From the NCBI GenBank assembly GCA_025200525.1, contig CM045762.1, positions 126,981,752 through 127,045,751 of the forward strand: a stretch of 64,000 bases of DNA, read 5' to 3'. Below, one piece after another: positions 22,660-34,310 of this stretch. The notes beneath the pieces are model-generated. The model was not told the DNA's origin. It was given only the letters and a program-made list of their open reading frames with translations, and did no database searches. This stretch comes from Camellia lanceoleosa. Lineage: Eukaryota > Streptophyta > Magnoliopsida > Ericales > Theaceae. A program made the translations under genes and the position numbers. How positions within the stretch are numbered: the stretch's first letter is position 1; every line of letters begins with the position of its first letter.

Positions 22660-24202
22660 TGTTTGTTTCCAAGAGGGATGTACAATTTGGGAAGTTGGCA
22701 ATGTAAACCTAGAGGACTTTTACTTCTCGTCATTTGCATCTGATTCACGAAGAGCTCTTCATTAATCACATCAATCCCATATACATTTTCACTTTCCTAG
22801 CTCTATACAAAAGCCCTAGTGATGGCTCAAATGCCACAACCAGTTCACCAGTTCATCCATAGCACTTACTAGGTCAACCGTTTGTCGTAATTTACAACAC
22901 ACTAACGTACCTGTATACGGCATCTTCACCATGTGAGTCATTGCCACTGCCAAGACAGAATGCATACACCAAACAACTGATTTCCCATCCATAACTGTCT
23001 CTTTAAAATAATTACTGCTTGTTAAAATTTAAATTTTTAACAAATAGTGTACAGATAAACTCATTTCCCATTCCATGTTAAATCATGGTTAGAAATTACA
23101 TTTTGTTAAAGGTAATATTGCAACTAATGTTTTTTAGCAATCTCACTTTCATAAGAAAAAATTAAATTAAATTAAATTAAGATGAAGAAGAAGAATGATT
23201 TTTAACATTCATACAGTAGTTTAATTTTGAATTTTTTTAAAAAAAAAGGACAACAAAACAAAAAACAAACATAATCAAGCATAGAGGATCCACAACTTAG
23301 AACAAACATTTGTTTGAAAATTTCAGAACAGAAAAAAGAAAAAGTTCAAACAGTAAAAGCTAAGCTGCCAATGGAATAACTACTGCACAACCAAAACACC
23401 AACACAAAAAAATAAAAATAAAAAAGAGAAGAAAAGAAAAGAAAAATATTAATATAAAAATGAGACTCAACTACCTAGACAAAAGTTTTTTTATATTAAC
23501 CCCTCCATTTGTGACATGAGTGTCATTCAATTCAATCATGGATCATCTCATACCTTTGGCTGTTGCTTTCTGCCAAATTTATAAGTTATATTTTATCTTC
23601 TGATTACTGCTCCCATCTATCTATCTTCCATACTACTATAAAGCAAACAGCCACAGTGATGTAGACAAAACTGGCTCACACTGTAACTGCTTGGAGCAGT
23701 TTTTAACCCTATTTAACTGTTTCAATTCATAATTGCCAATTTAATAATTTCACTGGTGCACACATATCATGTGCCAACACTACTAGTCCTACATATATGC
23801 ATCCATTATCGTCTATTTTGCCTACCATTCCATTTGTACCTAAAAATTTTCAAGTCTCTTTAATGGTTTCAATCTATAAAACACTTGAATAATAACTCAC
23901 TAGTTCAACATGATATATAAAATCCCAAGTGAATTTCAAAATCCATAATCAAACCTGGAAGTAGGTACAAAATACCACAAATAATTGGCATGCAAACATC
24001 ACCACTCACACAAGTTGATATTCAACTTTATTCTCTCTAAAGATCAGAAGCACGTTCTTCTCTGCCCTCCGTGAAAGGCCTTTACCTAATGTGCAGCCAC
24101 TTGTGCAGACAGGCTTATCCCTCGAGCAATAAGATATTAAGACCAGCCATTGCTCAAATACACCTCACATCTACACACAACATGCACACATATTGATTAT
24201 AA
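22660..24202. other. Intergenic DNA between convergent genes
   Basis: The + XTH gene and the - gene end toward each other here. No coding signal, tRNA or clear repeat was seen, apart from A-rich tracts at 23230-23460. The first tens of bases below 24203 should be the 3' UTR of the minus-strand gene. Confidence 0.6.
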
Positions 24203-27200
24203 TCATTCATCAACTTCTGCGTCTTCTTTCTTGTTCTTTTCGACTGTCTGCTTAGCAAGTCTGCGTCTGCCATTGGGAATGACTATTTCTTCAACATAAT
24301 CGGCAAACTTTACCCTCGGTCGCTGCAAGAGCTGTTAGAAACTAAGACGAACTCAGTGTATCATATGCTTAATAAGATTATAATATTAAGGATTGGTTTG
24401 GGGTGTCCTAAAAAAGTGTACTTTTTGTCTTTTTACGAAAAGATGTGCAGAAAAGTAGAGAAGTGATGTGATGAAAAAAAGATAAAAAGATGAATTATAT
24501 AGTTCATGCCAAACTAGGCCTAAATGCCATAAGCAGAAAAATATAAAAAGAAAATAATTTCAGGTGAGAAACAGTTGATTGAATAAAGTTTGTACCAGCA
24601 CGTACCGTGCTTCTGCAATGAAAACTTAGATCATCATTCATTTGGTTAAGGCGGCATTTTGCCAATTCTTCTACCTTGAAAGCTTTTGTACAAGCATCCT
24701 TCACCTGAAGGAAAAACAAATAAATGACATACATAAATAAATAAATAATAAGTAATAAGGGCAACCTAGTGCTCGAAGCTCCCACTATTGCAGGGTCTGG
24801 GGAGGACAAGATGTTCGCAGCCTTACCCCCACTTTTGGAGAGGCTGTTTCTGTAAATAAAATAAATTAATAAATAAATGAGTCAAGTTTTTACTCATTTC
24901 TCTCTGTTGTCAATTTGATTTTTGTGTGCATAGTTGTCTTTTCCCCTTTATATGCAAAACTATGGAAATTAAATAACTCTGAAGATTTTATGAGTAAATT
25001 AAATCAGTCTCGGGTAATGTTTTCTTCCATTCAATTTCCCATGAATAACTAATTACATTCTGATCTTAATGGAAGTGAAAATTGTATCTGGCAGCTACAA
25101 TACATACAATAGTTGCCAAAAGCAAACGGAAACATTTGAGTTAGCGAGTTAACAAAGAAAATCACACCACTCATCAAAGAATATGAGAAATGAGAATATT
25201 ATAACAAATGAAAACGTCAGAACATACCAACAAACCAGAAACAATGCCATAACAAAACACCAGACTAGGACCCGGAAATGAGTGGAATAAGAGTTTCCTT
25301 TCTAGCACTACGTAAGCAATTGTTGTACAATAAACTAGCCCACTGTATATTCCATAGTTTTTAGGGTGTGTACCCAAAAGGTTGTGATGCATTTGGTGAT
25401 TTATTTTTTTAAAGTGCTTATTGCTTAGTAACTTGTGTGAAGGTGACGACAACTGATAAGTCAAAGTCACACTTCATAGACATTCAAATAAATTCGTGAA
25501 TGTACTTTTGCTTTTCAGCATAGAGTCACTCACAACAGGAAATCTCCCATAATAGACAAATTCAACTTTCAAAGAAACAACATCTTTTGTTAGTCTTTCT
25601 GGGATTTATGGCTTTTAATTCAGCCTGAGGAAAAGCTGTTAACCAAGCCTCCCCTGCCCCAGCCTAAAATTCTTAGATTTCTCATGGAAATTGGGAAACA
25701 TAAGTGAAAAGGAAGCAAAATATCGCTGAAGATTTCAATTATCTTTAGTTGGGTTTGGAAAGATGTGTGGAAAAGAAAATATGATGGAAAAAACAATTCC
25801 ATCACTTTAAATAAGCCTATTTCCTTTCAAAGCAGTAAAAAATGTGGAAAAACTCGTGAGGGAAAGAAATCAACTTAGGGCCAAAACCACTTAATCATCT
25901 ACCTTGATGCAGAAACATAAACAATAACATAGGCATACTCTCAGCAAGCAGAGTTTCAGCGAGTATTTTCACAAAGGCTCATCCTGGCAATTTCACCTAC
26001 TCATGTGACAACTATAGCATTAAGTTGATTTACTCAGTGTAAGGGAAAAGTGGAAACAAAGAAGCATCTGCAGTGTTCAGATAATTTGTTTAGACATCAA
26101 CAATACCTTTTTAGTATTTTTTACAGTATGCAAGTACTATAAAAAATAATAGTAAAAACATTCCATTTCGAAATCTAAGCTAGATGGGTATCAGTAAAAC
26201 TAAAATCAAATGCAAATGGAAATTATGTGAGCTTGAGATACTCATTTCCAATGACTAACCAAAGAAACAATAGAATCAACATTGCAATAGACCCAAAGAA
26301 GCTTCTAGGATGGCACCAATGAACACTTTAGAATACCAAAATTAGAAAAAATTGTAAGATTATTGAATCCCTTTCAATTAACCGCATTGACAGTCTACAT
26401 TTTATGAGAATAAACAAAAGCTGTCAATAGTGTGCCATGAGCAGAACATCAAGCAACCAATGCACACAAATTTCAATATCAATCAAGTAGGCAAATGAAA
26501 CAAAAGAACAACTATAATCACAGCATGCAAATCAGCCACAGCAAAGCAATAAATAACAGGAAAATGCATCTTTGGTTCCTGCTTACCTGATTTATATGGG
26601 CAATGGCATGATCATGTGCATCAACAGCAGATTTTCCCAACATATTTCGAAGGTATGATAGTTCTGTAATCAAATCGAAAGCAATTTCCTCAGCATCTTG
26701 CATCTGATTTCTAGAGAACTCAAATGCTCTATCTGCATGGAGACGAAATGAAGCACAATTCAGACAATTGCAGAGTCCTCTACATCCTCGTGGATTTCTC
26801 CTGAGAATGCCCTTTGTAAGACCATCAACAGGAACTTCTGTAGGAATAAATTCTTCAAGTTGGGATGAGTTTTCATCCAAGCTGACTGCTTTATTTGACT
26901 TCGTATCTTTAGAATGTTCCCTCGGCAATGTTGTGCAGTCCTCTTGACTAGCAATAGATACACAATGAGAGAACTCCACCGCACCATCTCCATGCAAAGT
27001 TTGACGACTGACGGAGGAGCATACTGACATAGCGGGTGATGCTGTTTCAAGGTCGGAACACACACCATCTGGGGCAGGCTCCGAACTTATGGGTTTATCT
27101 GACATAACCAGTTCAACTTGCAACTTACATTCCTTTTGAGTGTCAAATGGCAACCACGGCTCAATAATGTTTTCAGCAGATGTCAATATTAATTCATTAT

Positions 27201-30200
27201 TAGATGAATCATCGTTGGACATCAATATAGCAGCTGGGGGGTTCAGCTCTGAATCACCAGTGTGATGCACTGTGGGAGAATAATCTGTTTTAGATGTCTC
27301 CATGGGGACTCCTTGACAATGTGAAGCTGACGCAGGTAAGTGTATCTTTTCCTCTGAAACATTCTCAACTTTTGGAGATTGAGTACATTTTGAGGCATCT
27401 ACCAGAGAAAAAAATTAGTATAAACGAGGTCAGCTTCTGAGCATTATGAATCCACATTAACAAAATAATCTGCAGAGTGAAAAATTGGAAAAGAAAAGCT
27501 TGATAAAATTACCAAAGGAATTATAAGAATCATTATTTCTAATATCCATCAGAAACGGAAGCAATCTTCTATAGCTGAATGAGCTTGGAGTTTTGAATAC
27601 CTTCAGCCGTGAACGTGGATTAAGAATCTACAACAAAATTGCAGAGACAACTTACTTTAGAAAGAGATAATTTTCAGTCACATCATAGAGCGTATGAAAA
27701 CAAAATCTTCATTCCAAATTAATCGGCAAACAAGCAAAAAAATCCATAAATCGTTGATTAAACGGTAAACAAAAAATTCAGGGATTCATAGTTTCTCACC
27801 AAATTACTCTTCAAATTACAGTCATTCTTCCGATTGACATTTTTGCAATAACCCTCGCAAGCAATAATGTCGTTTCCGCTGAAACTCCCTTTCATTACCT
27901 TCCCCAAAATATGATCCTCGGTATGTAAATCCATGTCTTCATTATTTCCTCTGTTATCATTAACCTCGGGTTTACTGAAGATGTCAACATCAGGTGGTGT
28001 CATCTGAATATCTTCAATCAGTTCATCAACTCCATTAGGAAAGTTGCCATCCTCATTGCTCCTCTGATCTACATTATGCAGTTGAGTGTTCCCTTCAGCC
28101 TGAGACATATGAGGGTGATCCCAATTCTCAGCTTTACGAGACAATTCAGTATCTAAGTTCTTTATTTCTCCATTCTCCGATGGCTTTCTTCTATCAGAAT
28201 ATGCACCTCCATTTTCATCTTTAGGAGAACAACAATTGCCCATGATGGAAGAGAATTTAGGCTTTGCACCATTTAATCTCTGATCTTTACAAGAAACTCC
28301 TAAACAAGATTCCTCAATTTTTGAAACACCTATGGGGGAAGAAAACTCAAAAATCAGTTTCGATGCACTGTAGCTTCAAGTGAACCAAATAGTGTCATGC
28401 TCATAAAATTTCAGGAAAACAAAAATTAAAAGATAGATAATGATGAACAAGGAGTTACAAGGATCAACTTTCGCAATATCCATCAGAAAAGGTAACAATC
28501 TCCTATAGCTGAATGAGCTTGGGGTTTTGAACACCTTCGGTTGAGTATGCAAATTGAGAACCTACACCACAAACTCAAACGGACAACTTACATTAATAGA
28601 GATCACTTTTTATCTCTCCCAACAAAACATACTCATATAGGCAAATGTTCTTATCGCAAGCATTACTACAAGAGCATCTGCAATTCTTCACCAAATCCTT
28701 CGTCAAATTTAAATTTGATGAGAAATTTGGTAAAAATGATATCCAATCCTTTCATCAAACTTGTGTCAAATCAAGTTTCACCAAAGGTTTCATCAAATAA
28801 GATATGAATCAAATCTTTCACCCAATTTCCAACATCATTTTTTTCACTAAAGTTTGATAAATAAACAAATAAATAAAACTTACGGGCAATTACACAGCTA
28901 GTCCCTATACTTTGACCCTTGGGTGATTTTAGTCCCTGTAATTTCAATTAGCTCAATTTTAACCCTAAATTTTTGAATTGATCTCAAATTGGTCCGATTG
29001 ATTTCAATTGTTAGAATTTTTTTTATAAAAAATATGCACATTAGTAGCATGTGTCATGCTTTTAGAAGCACAATTGTAAACTTGATCAATTCTGTAACTT
29101 AACATCAACCAAATCAGTGATCATTCTCAGTTAAACACCCTAACAGCATTATTAATTTAACCAAATTGAGGCAAAATCTAAAATTAAGAATCAAAATTGA
29201 ACCAATTGAAACTATAGGACCAAAATGACACAAGCAACAAAATGAAGTGACTGCATGTATAATTTGCCCAAAATTTTAAAAGATGAAGGATTGGAGATGG
29301 TTTTTTTATTGCCACCTGAATTGGTTAAAGGAGGTATTTGGGATAGGTTAGCTACTTTTAAAAAGATATGATGAAAAATTTGATTCTCACAGTTGGAATG
29401 AGTTATTTCAAATCAAACTTTTGGTCTAAATCCTTCAACAAATTTAATGGCAAAAAAGGGGTCAAGGGTAGGAGATTCTCTAAGCAATCAATTTATGTAC
29501 TTCAAGTAAAAACTAGGAATCAAAAACTCAAGAGACGGACAATCTCTTACCAATTTATTCTTAGAGTTGGAGTGGTTTCTCTGATCAATACTATCATTAC
29601 CGCAAGCAGTTCCCTTTGAAATGTCACCATTTCTGTCCCCATTTCCAGTATTTTCATTCAGATTTGGCTCACTGGACATACCGGCATCAGGTGGTGTCAT
29701 CTGAATGCATTCTTCAGTCAAATTCTCAACTTTACCATCATCACTTCTCTGTTCCACATCACACACTCCACCTTCCCCTCTTATCTCCAAAAAATTAGGG
29801 TTTGCAGCATCTAAAACATTTGCTCTATCAGCACAACTATGATCAATTACCGATTGCAAATTAGGTTTTCCACAAAACCCTAAATCAAATTTCTCAACCT
29901 GCGCTTTCATCTGAGACAACTTTATCTCACCCGAATCAGAGTCATTAATATTCGAATCCTTCAAATCTCCGAAACTCCCATTTGAACAACACTCGTTATT
30001 GACGATCGCAGCAGAAGAAAACCCCCCCCGCTCGAAGATCCTTGATGGAGATTTGAGATATATTGTCGATATCAGAAGCCTCGTGCTGTTCGCTCTGTGC
30101 TCTGCGTTTTCTGGGGGGTGATTGAGAGGAATGGAGGTCGAGATGGTGGTGGCGCTTTCGAATGGCGTCGGATCGAGCTTGGCCAGATCGGGTGCGATGG

Positions 30201-30295
30201 ACGTAGATCTGAGCCTTGCTACGAGTGAAGATGCCTGTGAAGGGTTTGGAGAGTGAATATTGGTTCTGATTCTTGGTGCGAAGCTTTGCTTCCAT
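24203..30295 (-). CDS. Uncharacterised conserved plant protein with Cys-rich motif, probably nuclear
   Basis: Seven exons, read high to low: 30295-29551, 28561-28459, 28329-27800, 27627-27513, 27398-26587, 24704-24606 and 24322-24203 (TGA). All borders are GT-AG and all phases agree, giving about 840 residues, provided one base is removed from a run of eight C (30022-30029); as written, exon 1 ends at 29996. Exon 1 has a basic RKRHHH/PPRKRR stretch, likely a nuclear signal. Exons 1-2 and 3-4 are duplicates of each other. Exon 5 encodes RNPRGCRGLCNCLNC and a helical, probably coiled-coil, region (SRNQMQDAEEIAFDL) running into exon 6. Exon 7 encodes VKFADYVEEIVIPNGRRR. The exon 5-7 motifs look conserved in plants, but no function is known to me. 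Three E2F-type sites upstream suggest S-phase expression. Confidence 0.85.
24390..24520. mobile_element. MITE copy in the last intron of the minus-strand gene
   Basis: About 130 bp, from GGATTGGTTTGG to CCAAACTAGGCC. Its core (ACTTTTTGTCTTTTTACGAA, then AAGATGTGCA) is the reverse complement of the element at 30553-30680 beyond the gene's 5' end. Confidence 0.75.
24758..24852 (-). mobile_element. Au-like SINE fragment in an intron
   Basis: GTGCTCGAAGCTCCC, GGGTCTGGGGAGGA, CGCAGCCTTACCCC and GAGGCTGTTTCTG in this order match the widespread plant Au-type SINE read from its minus strand. The tRNA-like 5' part is missing. It lies in intron 5, flanked by AATA-rich sequence. Confidence 0.75.
28670..29303. 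mobile_element. MITE in intron 1 of the minus-strand gene, with a nested MITE
   Basis: Left end AGAGCATCTGCAATTC and right end GGATTGGAGATGGTTTT resemble the termini of the 16248 element. The interior has ATCAAATTT-rich inverted blocks. A second element (28884-29269) sits inside it. Confidence 0.6.
28884..29269. mobile_element. Nested MITE with GGGCAATTACAC termini
   Basis: About 386 bp. GGGCAATTACACA at the left mirrors ATAATTTGCCC at the right, and AGTCCCTATACTTTG pairs loosely with ACTATAGGACC. The terminus resembles the 17153 element. The target duplication is unclear. Confidence 0.7.
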
Positions 30296-30328
30296 GACTG
30301 GCTTGTTCTTGCTTCGGAGCTCTGAAAC

Positions 30329-30336
30329 TAGGGTTT
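30329..30336 (-). promoter_or_regulatory. Telo-box in the 5' leader of the minus-strand gene
   Basis: AAACCCTA on minus, 34 bp before the start codon. This motif is frequent near starts of plant genes for growth and cell division. A CT-rich leader follows upstream (30340-30365). Confidence 0.6.
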
Positions 30337-30394
30337 CAATACCAGAAAGAGAGAGAGACAGAGAGTATTGGAGGGAAGAAGTAGTGTTGACAAT

Positions 30395-30447
30395 GGCGGG
30401 AAATGAACCGATGGAAAATTGGCGGGAAAGACAAAATTGGCGGGAAA
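30395..30447 (-). promoter_or_regulatory. Three E2F-type sites upstream of the minus-strand gene
   Basis: TTTCCCGCC on minus (GGCGGGAAA on plus) occurs three times: 30395-30403, 30421-30429 and 30439-30447, 100-152 bp before the ATG. It matches the plant E2F consensus TTTCCCGC. Three exact copies in 53 bp of AT-rich DNA are very unlikely by chance and predict S-phase, E2F/DP-controlled transcription. Confidence 0.82.
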
Positions 30448-30552
30448 AAGTCAGAATATGGTTTAAATATTGCGATTTAGTCCTCGTCACATTGTATTAT
30501 GATTGGAAGATAAAATTTTATTACATAAATTACATTCATCCTTTTTATATTT

Positions 30553-30680
30553 AGGCCAAGTTTGGCTATCCTAAATAAGTACACACTTTTTATCTTTTTA
30601 TCTTTTTTTCATCACATTATCTCTCTATTTTTTTGCACATCTTTTCGTAAAAAGACAAAAAGTACATTTATTTAGGTCAT
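30553..30680. mobile_element. MITE copy upstream of the minus-strand gene
   Basis: Starts GGCCAAGTTTGGC. Its core is the reverse complement of the copy at 24390-24520, so the pair lies in opposite orientation at the two ends of the gene. Confidence 0.7.
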
Positions 30681-30957
30681 TAATTTTTTAAAGTGATTTA
30701 TTTATAAATCTCATTTGGAAGATTTATAATTCAATAAGTCCATAAAATTTTCTTGTGCTTAGTCCTATATATTTAAACTTGTATCCTAGGGGATTATTTT
30801 TTCCTTATTTATAATATTTTTAGAACTAATATACCTTTTGTTCTATTTTTTATAGTAAGTATTACACACAATTCTTTTTTTTTTTTTTTTTTTGAAAAAT
30901 TAGTCTAAGATCTCTTTCCCATTTTTAGTAATGGAAGAGATCCACAATATTATTTTA

Positions 30958-32833
30958 TGATGTCTAAGGTCCCTCAACCCCATACCCATATATCACAGAG
31001 AAATTTGACTCTCTCACATCAAACCTCATTTCTCTCTCTCTCTACCTTCTCTATTTTATCTCTCTCTTTCTCTTTGAATCCAAACCTCACTTCACTCCCT
31101 TCAATGGCCACTGCCACCACCACAACCGCAAATACCATCGTCGTCGGAGTCGATTTCATCGCCGTCGGAGTTGCCACCGATGTAGATCAATTCAGATCTC
31201 TGTCTCTCAATGCCAAAAAATGACGTCGACGCAGCGGAATGTGTTCTGAACTGAACCACCAAAGACCGCCGTAAAATGGTCCAACTAGCCTGGAAGAAGT
31301 TAGTCCGGTGGTCTCGTTCTTGACGAGGTTTTCTTGAACTGTGTCCATTTCATCGGTTTGTACTGTTAGGTTTTCTGGAACGTCGAACCAGATCCTCTAG
31401 TTATCCAAAACGATGAAGGGGTTTTACACTTTACATGAGCAAAAATCGGTGCATGGTTACATCGCTGGCTCTTTTATTCCATAAAAACTCTTTTACCCCC
31501 TTGATCCTACAAGGACCACTAATATATGAATGTCAATCAATCCAATACCAAATCAAACCCAATAAGTCCCTCATCCGGATTGATCATGGAAAAATTTGAA
31601 TGGACCAAAAACAAATTTTTCTGTGATATGTCCAAAAAAATTTAGAATTTTCTCTGTGATATGTCCAGAGAAATTTTAAAACAAACCAAAAATCAAATAT
31701 GAACAATTCAACTTTTAATATATTTAATTTATGAGGAGATTCAGCTTTCTAATGCTATTTCCTTACCCTTCATAAACATATTAGTTTTGTGAATTTGAGA
31801 GCCCAACTCTTTCTATTATTTTCATACGAGTTGTGCCACAGTTGAATAAAAATGAGGAAAATGTTGTACAAATTAACTAGTCTTACAAACTTTTCTTTTG
31901 AACTGATGTGCTTTGCAATAATGAAACTCTGGAAACTTTTCTTCAGTTCAGGCTGCCTTGCTGATAAGAGGCTTGAACTAAGGAAGATCTTCCTTGCACC
32001 TTAGTACCAATAAGAAGAGTGGTGCGTGCATGCTTCTGTAAATTCAAACGTGCTTTCTTGCTAGACTTTTATGTAAATATATAGTAAAACGATGCATATG
32101 CTTGGCGTATAGTATAGCCACTACCTGTTTACGTTGTGCTTGTTCTGAATGCAAGAATATGCTGTGTATGTTAATGACCATAATCTGTGTGTTTTTGCTG
32201 TGTTTGTAGTTGGGTTTGTATTTCAAGTGTAACTTGTCTGCAATATGCTCAAATTACCCACTACAATATTTACTATTGATCAAATGATCCACAAATTTAC
32301 GAACTAAAAAGTTTTACAAAAATCTAGAGAAATTTTCTCTAGGATTTTTGTGAATTTCTCTGGGGTTGAAGTGAATTTCTCTGGACTGAGAGAATTTCTA
32401 TGGGTTAAAGTGAGTCCAGAGAAATTCTGGCAAGATTTTCTCTGTGAAGTCAAATTTTCTTTGGTGTGGATTGAATTTTTGGTTAAATTTCTCTGGTTTG
32501 GACCAGAGAAATTCTCTGGTTTGGAAATCTATAGTTTGTTTGTGTATATTTCTTGGTTTCAATGCTTACCAATCAAGATGTGCAATGGTTTGGTTTTGAG
32601 TAAATTTTAAGCTCATCATGAGATTACAGATGTTTGGAGTTTGAAGGATTTTGACTTGTTTGCAATATATATTAAAAGAGTTTGAATCCAGTGAAATTTC
32701 AATTTTCTCTGCTCTGTTTGGAATTTTCTCTGTGATATGTCTAGAGAAATTTGAAATTTTCTCTGTGATGTGTCCAAAAAAATTCTCTGGATTGAATTTT
32801 CTCTGAATAGATGTTGAGGGACCTTAGACATTA
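30958..32833. mobile_element. 1.9-kb TIR element with repeated TTCTCTGTGATATGTCC motifs
   Basis: ATGTCTAAGGTCCCTCAAC at 30960-30978 is mirrored at about 32812-32832. The interior repeats TTTCTCTG(TGATATGTCC) and AGAGAAATTT in both orientations (31615-31690, 32330-32530, 32700-32800). Near 31020-31223 a CT-rich leader precedes ATG GCC ACT GCC, resembling a captured host-gene start, but the frame ends after 40 codons (31104-31223) and was not recognised. No transposase is visible; non-autonomous DNA transposon is the best guess. Confidence 0.65.
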
Positions 32834-34154
32834 TGAAAATATTAAGTGTCCTTTATGCTATAAAATATTAATACCAGGGACCTTAAAAAAAATTCCCTTT
32901 TTTTTTTTGGTTTCCTTTTTTTTGTTTTGACAGTTTTAAAATTAGTGGGCTAGGTTTCTTTAAAACCTAAATATATTTTATTAAATTATAATATTGACAA
33001 TAAAACATAGTTGAAAAAGAATCTTGCAATACAAAGAAATTTCCCATCTCTCTCTCTCTTTAACTTGCCCATTTGAGAGTTGGGAAAAATCACAAAACAA
33101 CAAAAACTCAAAGAGATGAATTGAATGATGATCATCAAAGAAAGAAACAAAATAGAACGAATCCATAAAGGAGCTCATCATCATCATCATTTTTTCATTA
33201 TTGCAGTTCCAAACTCTGTGTTCTTCAATTGTTACTGTTCGAAACTCTATGGTTTTTTCATTATTATAGTTCGAAACTCTATTTTCTTCCATTCAGATAT
33301 CATAGAGGCAAGGTTAGCACCTTTTTTTTTCTTTTTTTTTTTGCAACTATATATAGGTATGCGTTGGGAGGGATGGATGTTCGGAATTGTTCAATAATTT
33401 ATTAAAGTTTGATTCGACCTTTTTTGTTTCGAGATGGATTGATATGGTATTATATATCCATGTATATGTATGCTTATTGATCAGGTACTTTTTGTAAATG
33501 TGAATGTACACATCCATTGAAGTCATTTTCGTTGTAAATTATCAGATTTTAATGTTTTGCATTTGGTGATTTGAATTTCAACATTAGAAACATGTGATGT
33601 TTGCATGATTATTGCATAATGTGAATGCTCGCATTTACATATTACTGATTATTGTATGAGTTTTCATGATTTTTACATGGTGTAACAGCTCACATTGATG
33701 TTGTGATTATCCAATCTTTAATGAATATTAATATTCACATAGAAATAGTCATACAAGCAAATAAGAATATGATATTTTGGTCACAACATATTGTGTATAT
33801 TAATAATATAATATAGAGATATAAATGTTCACATTAACATTGCATTTACTACAATACATACTAAGTCAATGGTTATATGCACATAATAACAAACAATTAT
33901 CAACAATGTGAAGGTTCACAGTGTATTTATAATATCAAAGCAACATAACAACATTAACAATGCATTACAACAAATCACAATTAATGTTAATATTCACATT
34001 AAAAAATAGTTATACTAGTACAAACAATGTGAATATTCACAGTGTATGGTTCTATGAGAGAATATTATTTATCAGCAAACACTTGTAATATGAAAATTCA
34101 TATTAACATTTAGTGAGAAATTTTCAAAAGATAGATGATTTAAGGTTTTAAGAA

Positions 34155-34310
34155 TGTGAGAGATTTTTTCTATGAAATAAAGGAGAGATTTTCTCTATAT
34201 ATAATAAGGGAAATATTTTCTTTATGGAATAAGGAAAATATTTTATCCCTGAAATGTAGAGATTCTCCCCGAAATAATAAGAGATTTTCTCCGTGGAATG
34301 AGGGGCACAT
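34155..34310. repeat. Degenerate minisatellite, about 25-bp unit
   Basis: About six units of GAGATTTTCTCNNNGGAATAAGG type in direct orientation, each 21-27 bp and variably mutated. The minus-strand frame here (34170-34355) merely translates the repeat. Confidence 0.75.

Larger units (their letters stand above)
27513..30021 (-). repeat. Intragenic duplication of an exon pair
   Basis: The unit (3' part of exon 1 plus exon 2) is repeated as (exon 3 plus exon 4). The first members share IQMTPPD, then S-P-N-GN spacing, then KG--GND and a final N-K-L before the splice site. The second members share KVFKTPSSFSYRRLLP at the protein level and differ at only about 6 of 57 bases in DNA (28482-28538 against 27531-27587). 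Splice phases are identical in both copies, so the frame is preserved. Confidence 0.88.

Noticed and set aside
24758..24852. Possible tRNA gene because of tRNA-like motifs
   Set aside because: It is an Au-type SINE fragment lacking a complete tRNA fold.
30273..30554. 93-codon plus-strand frame across the start of the minus-strand gene
   Set aside because: It overlaps exon 1, the leader and the E2F sites in antisense; the repeated NWRE residues come from the GGCGGGAAA motifs.
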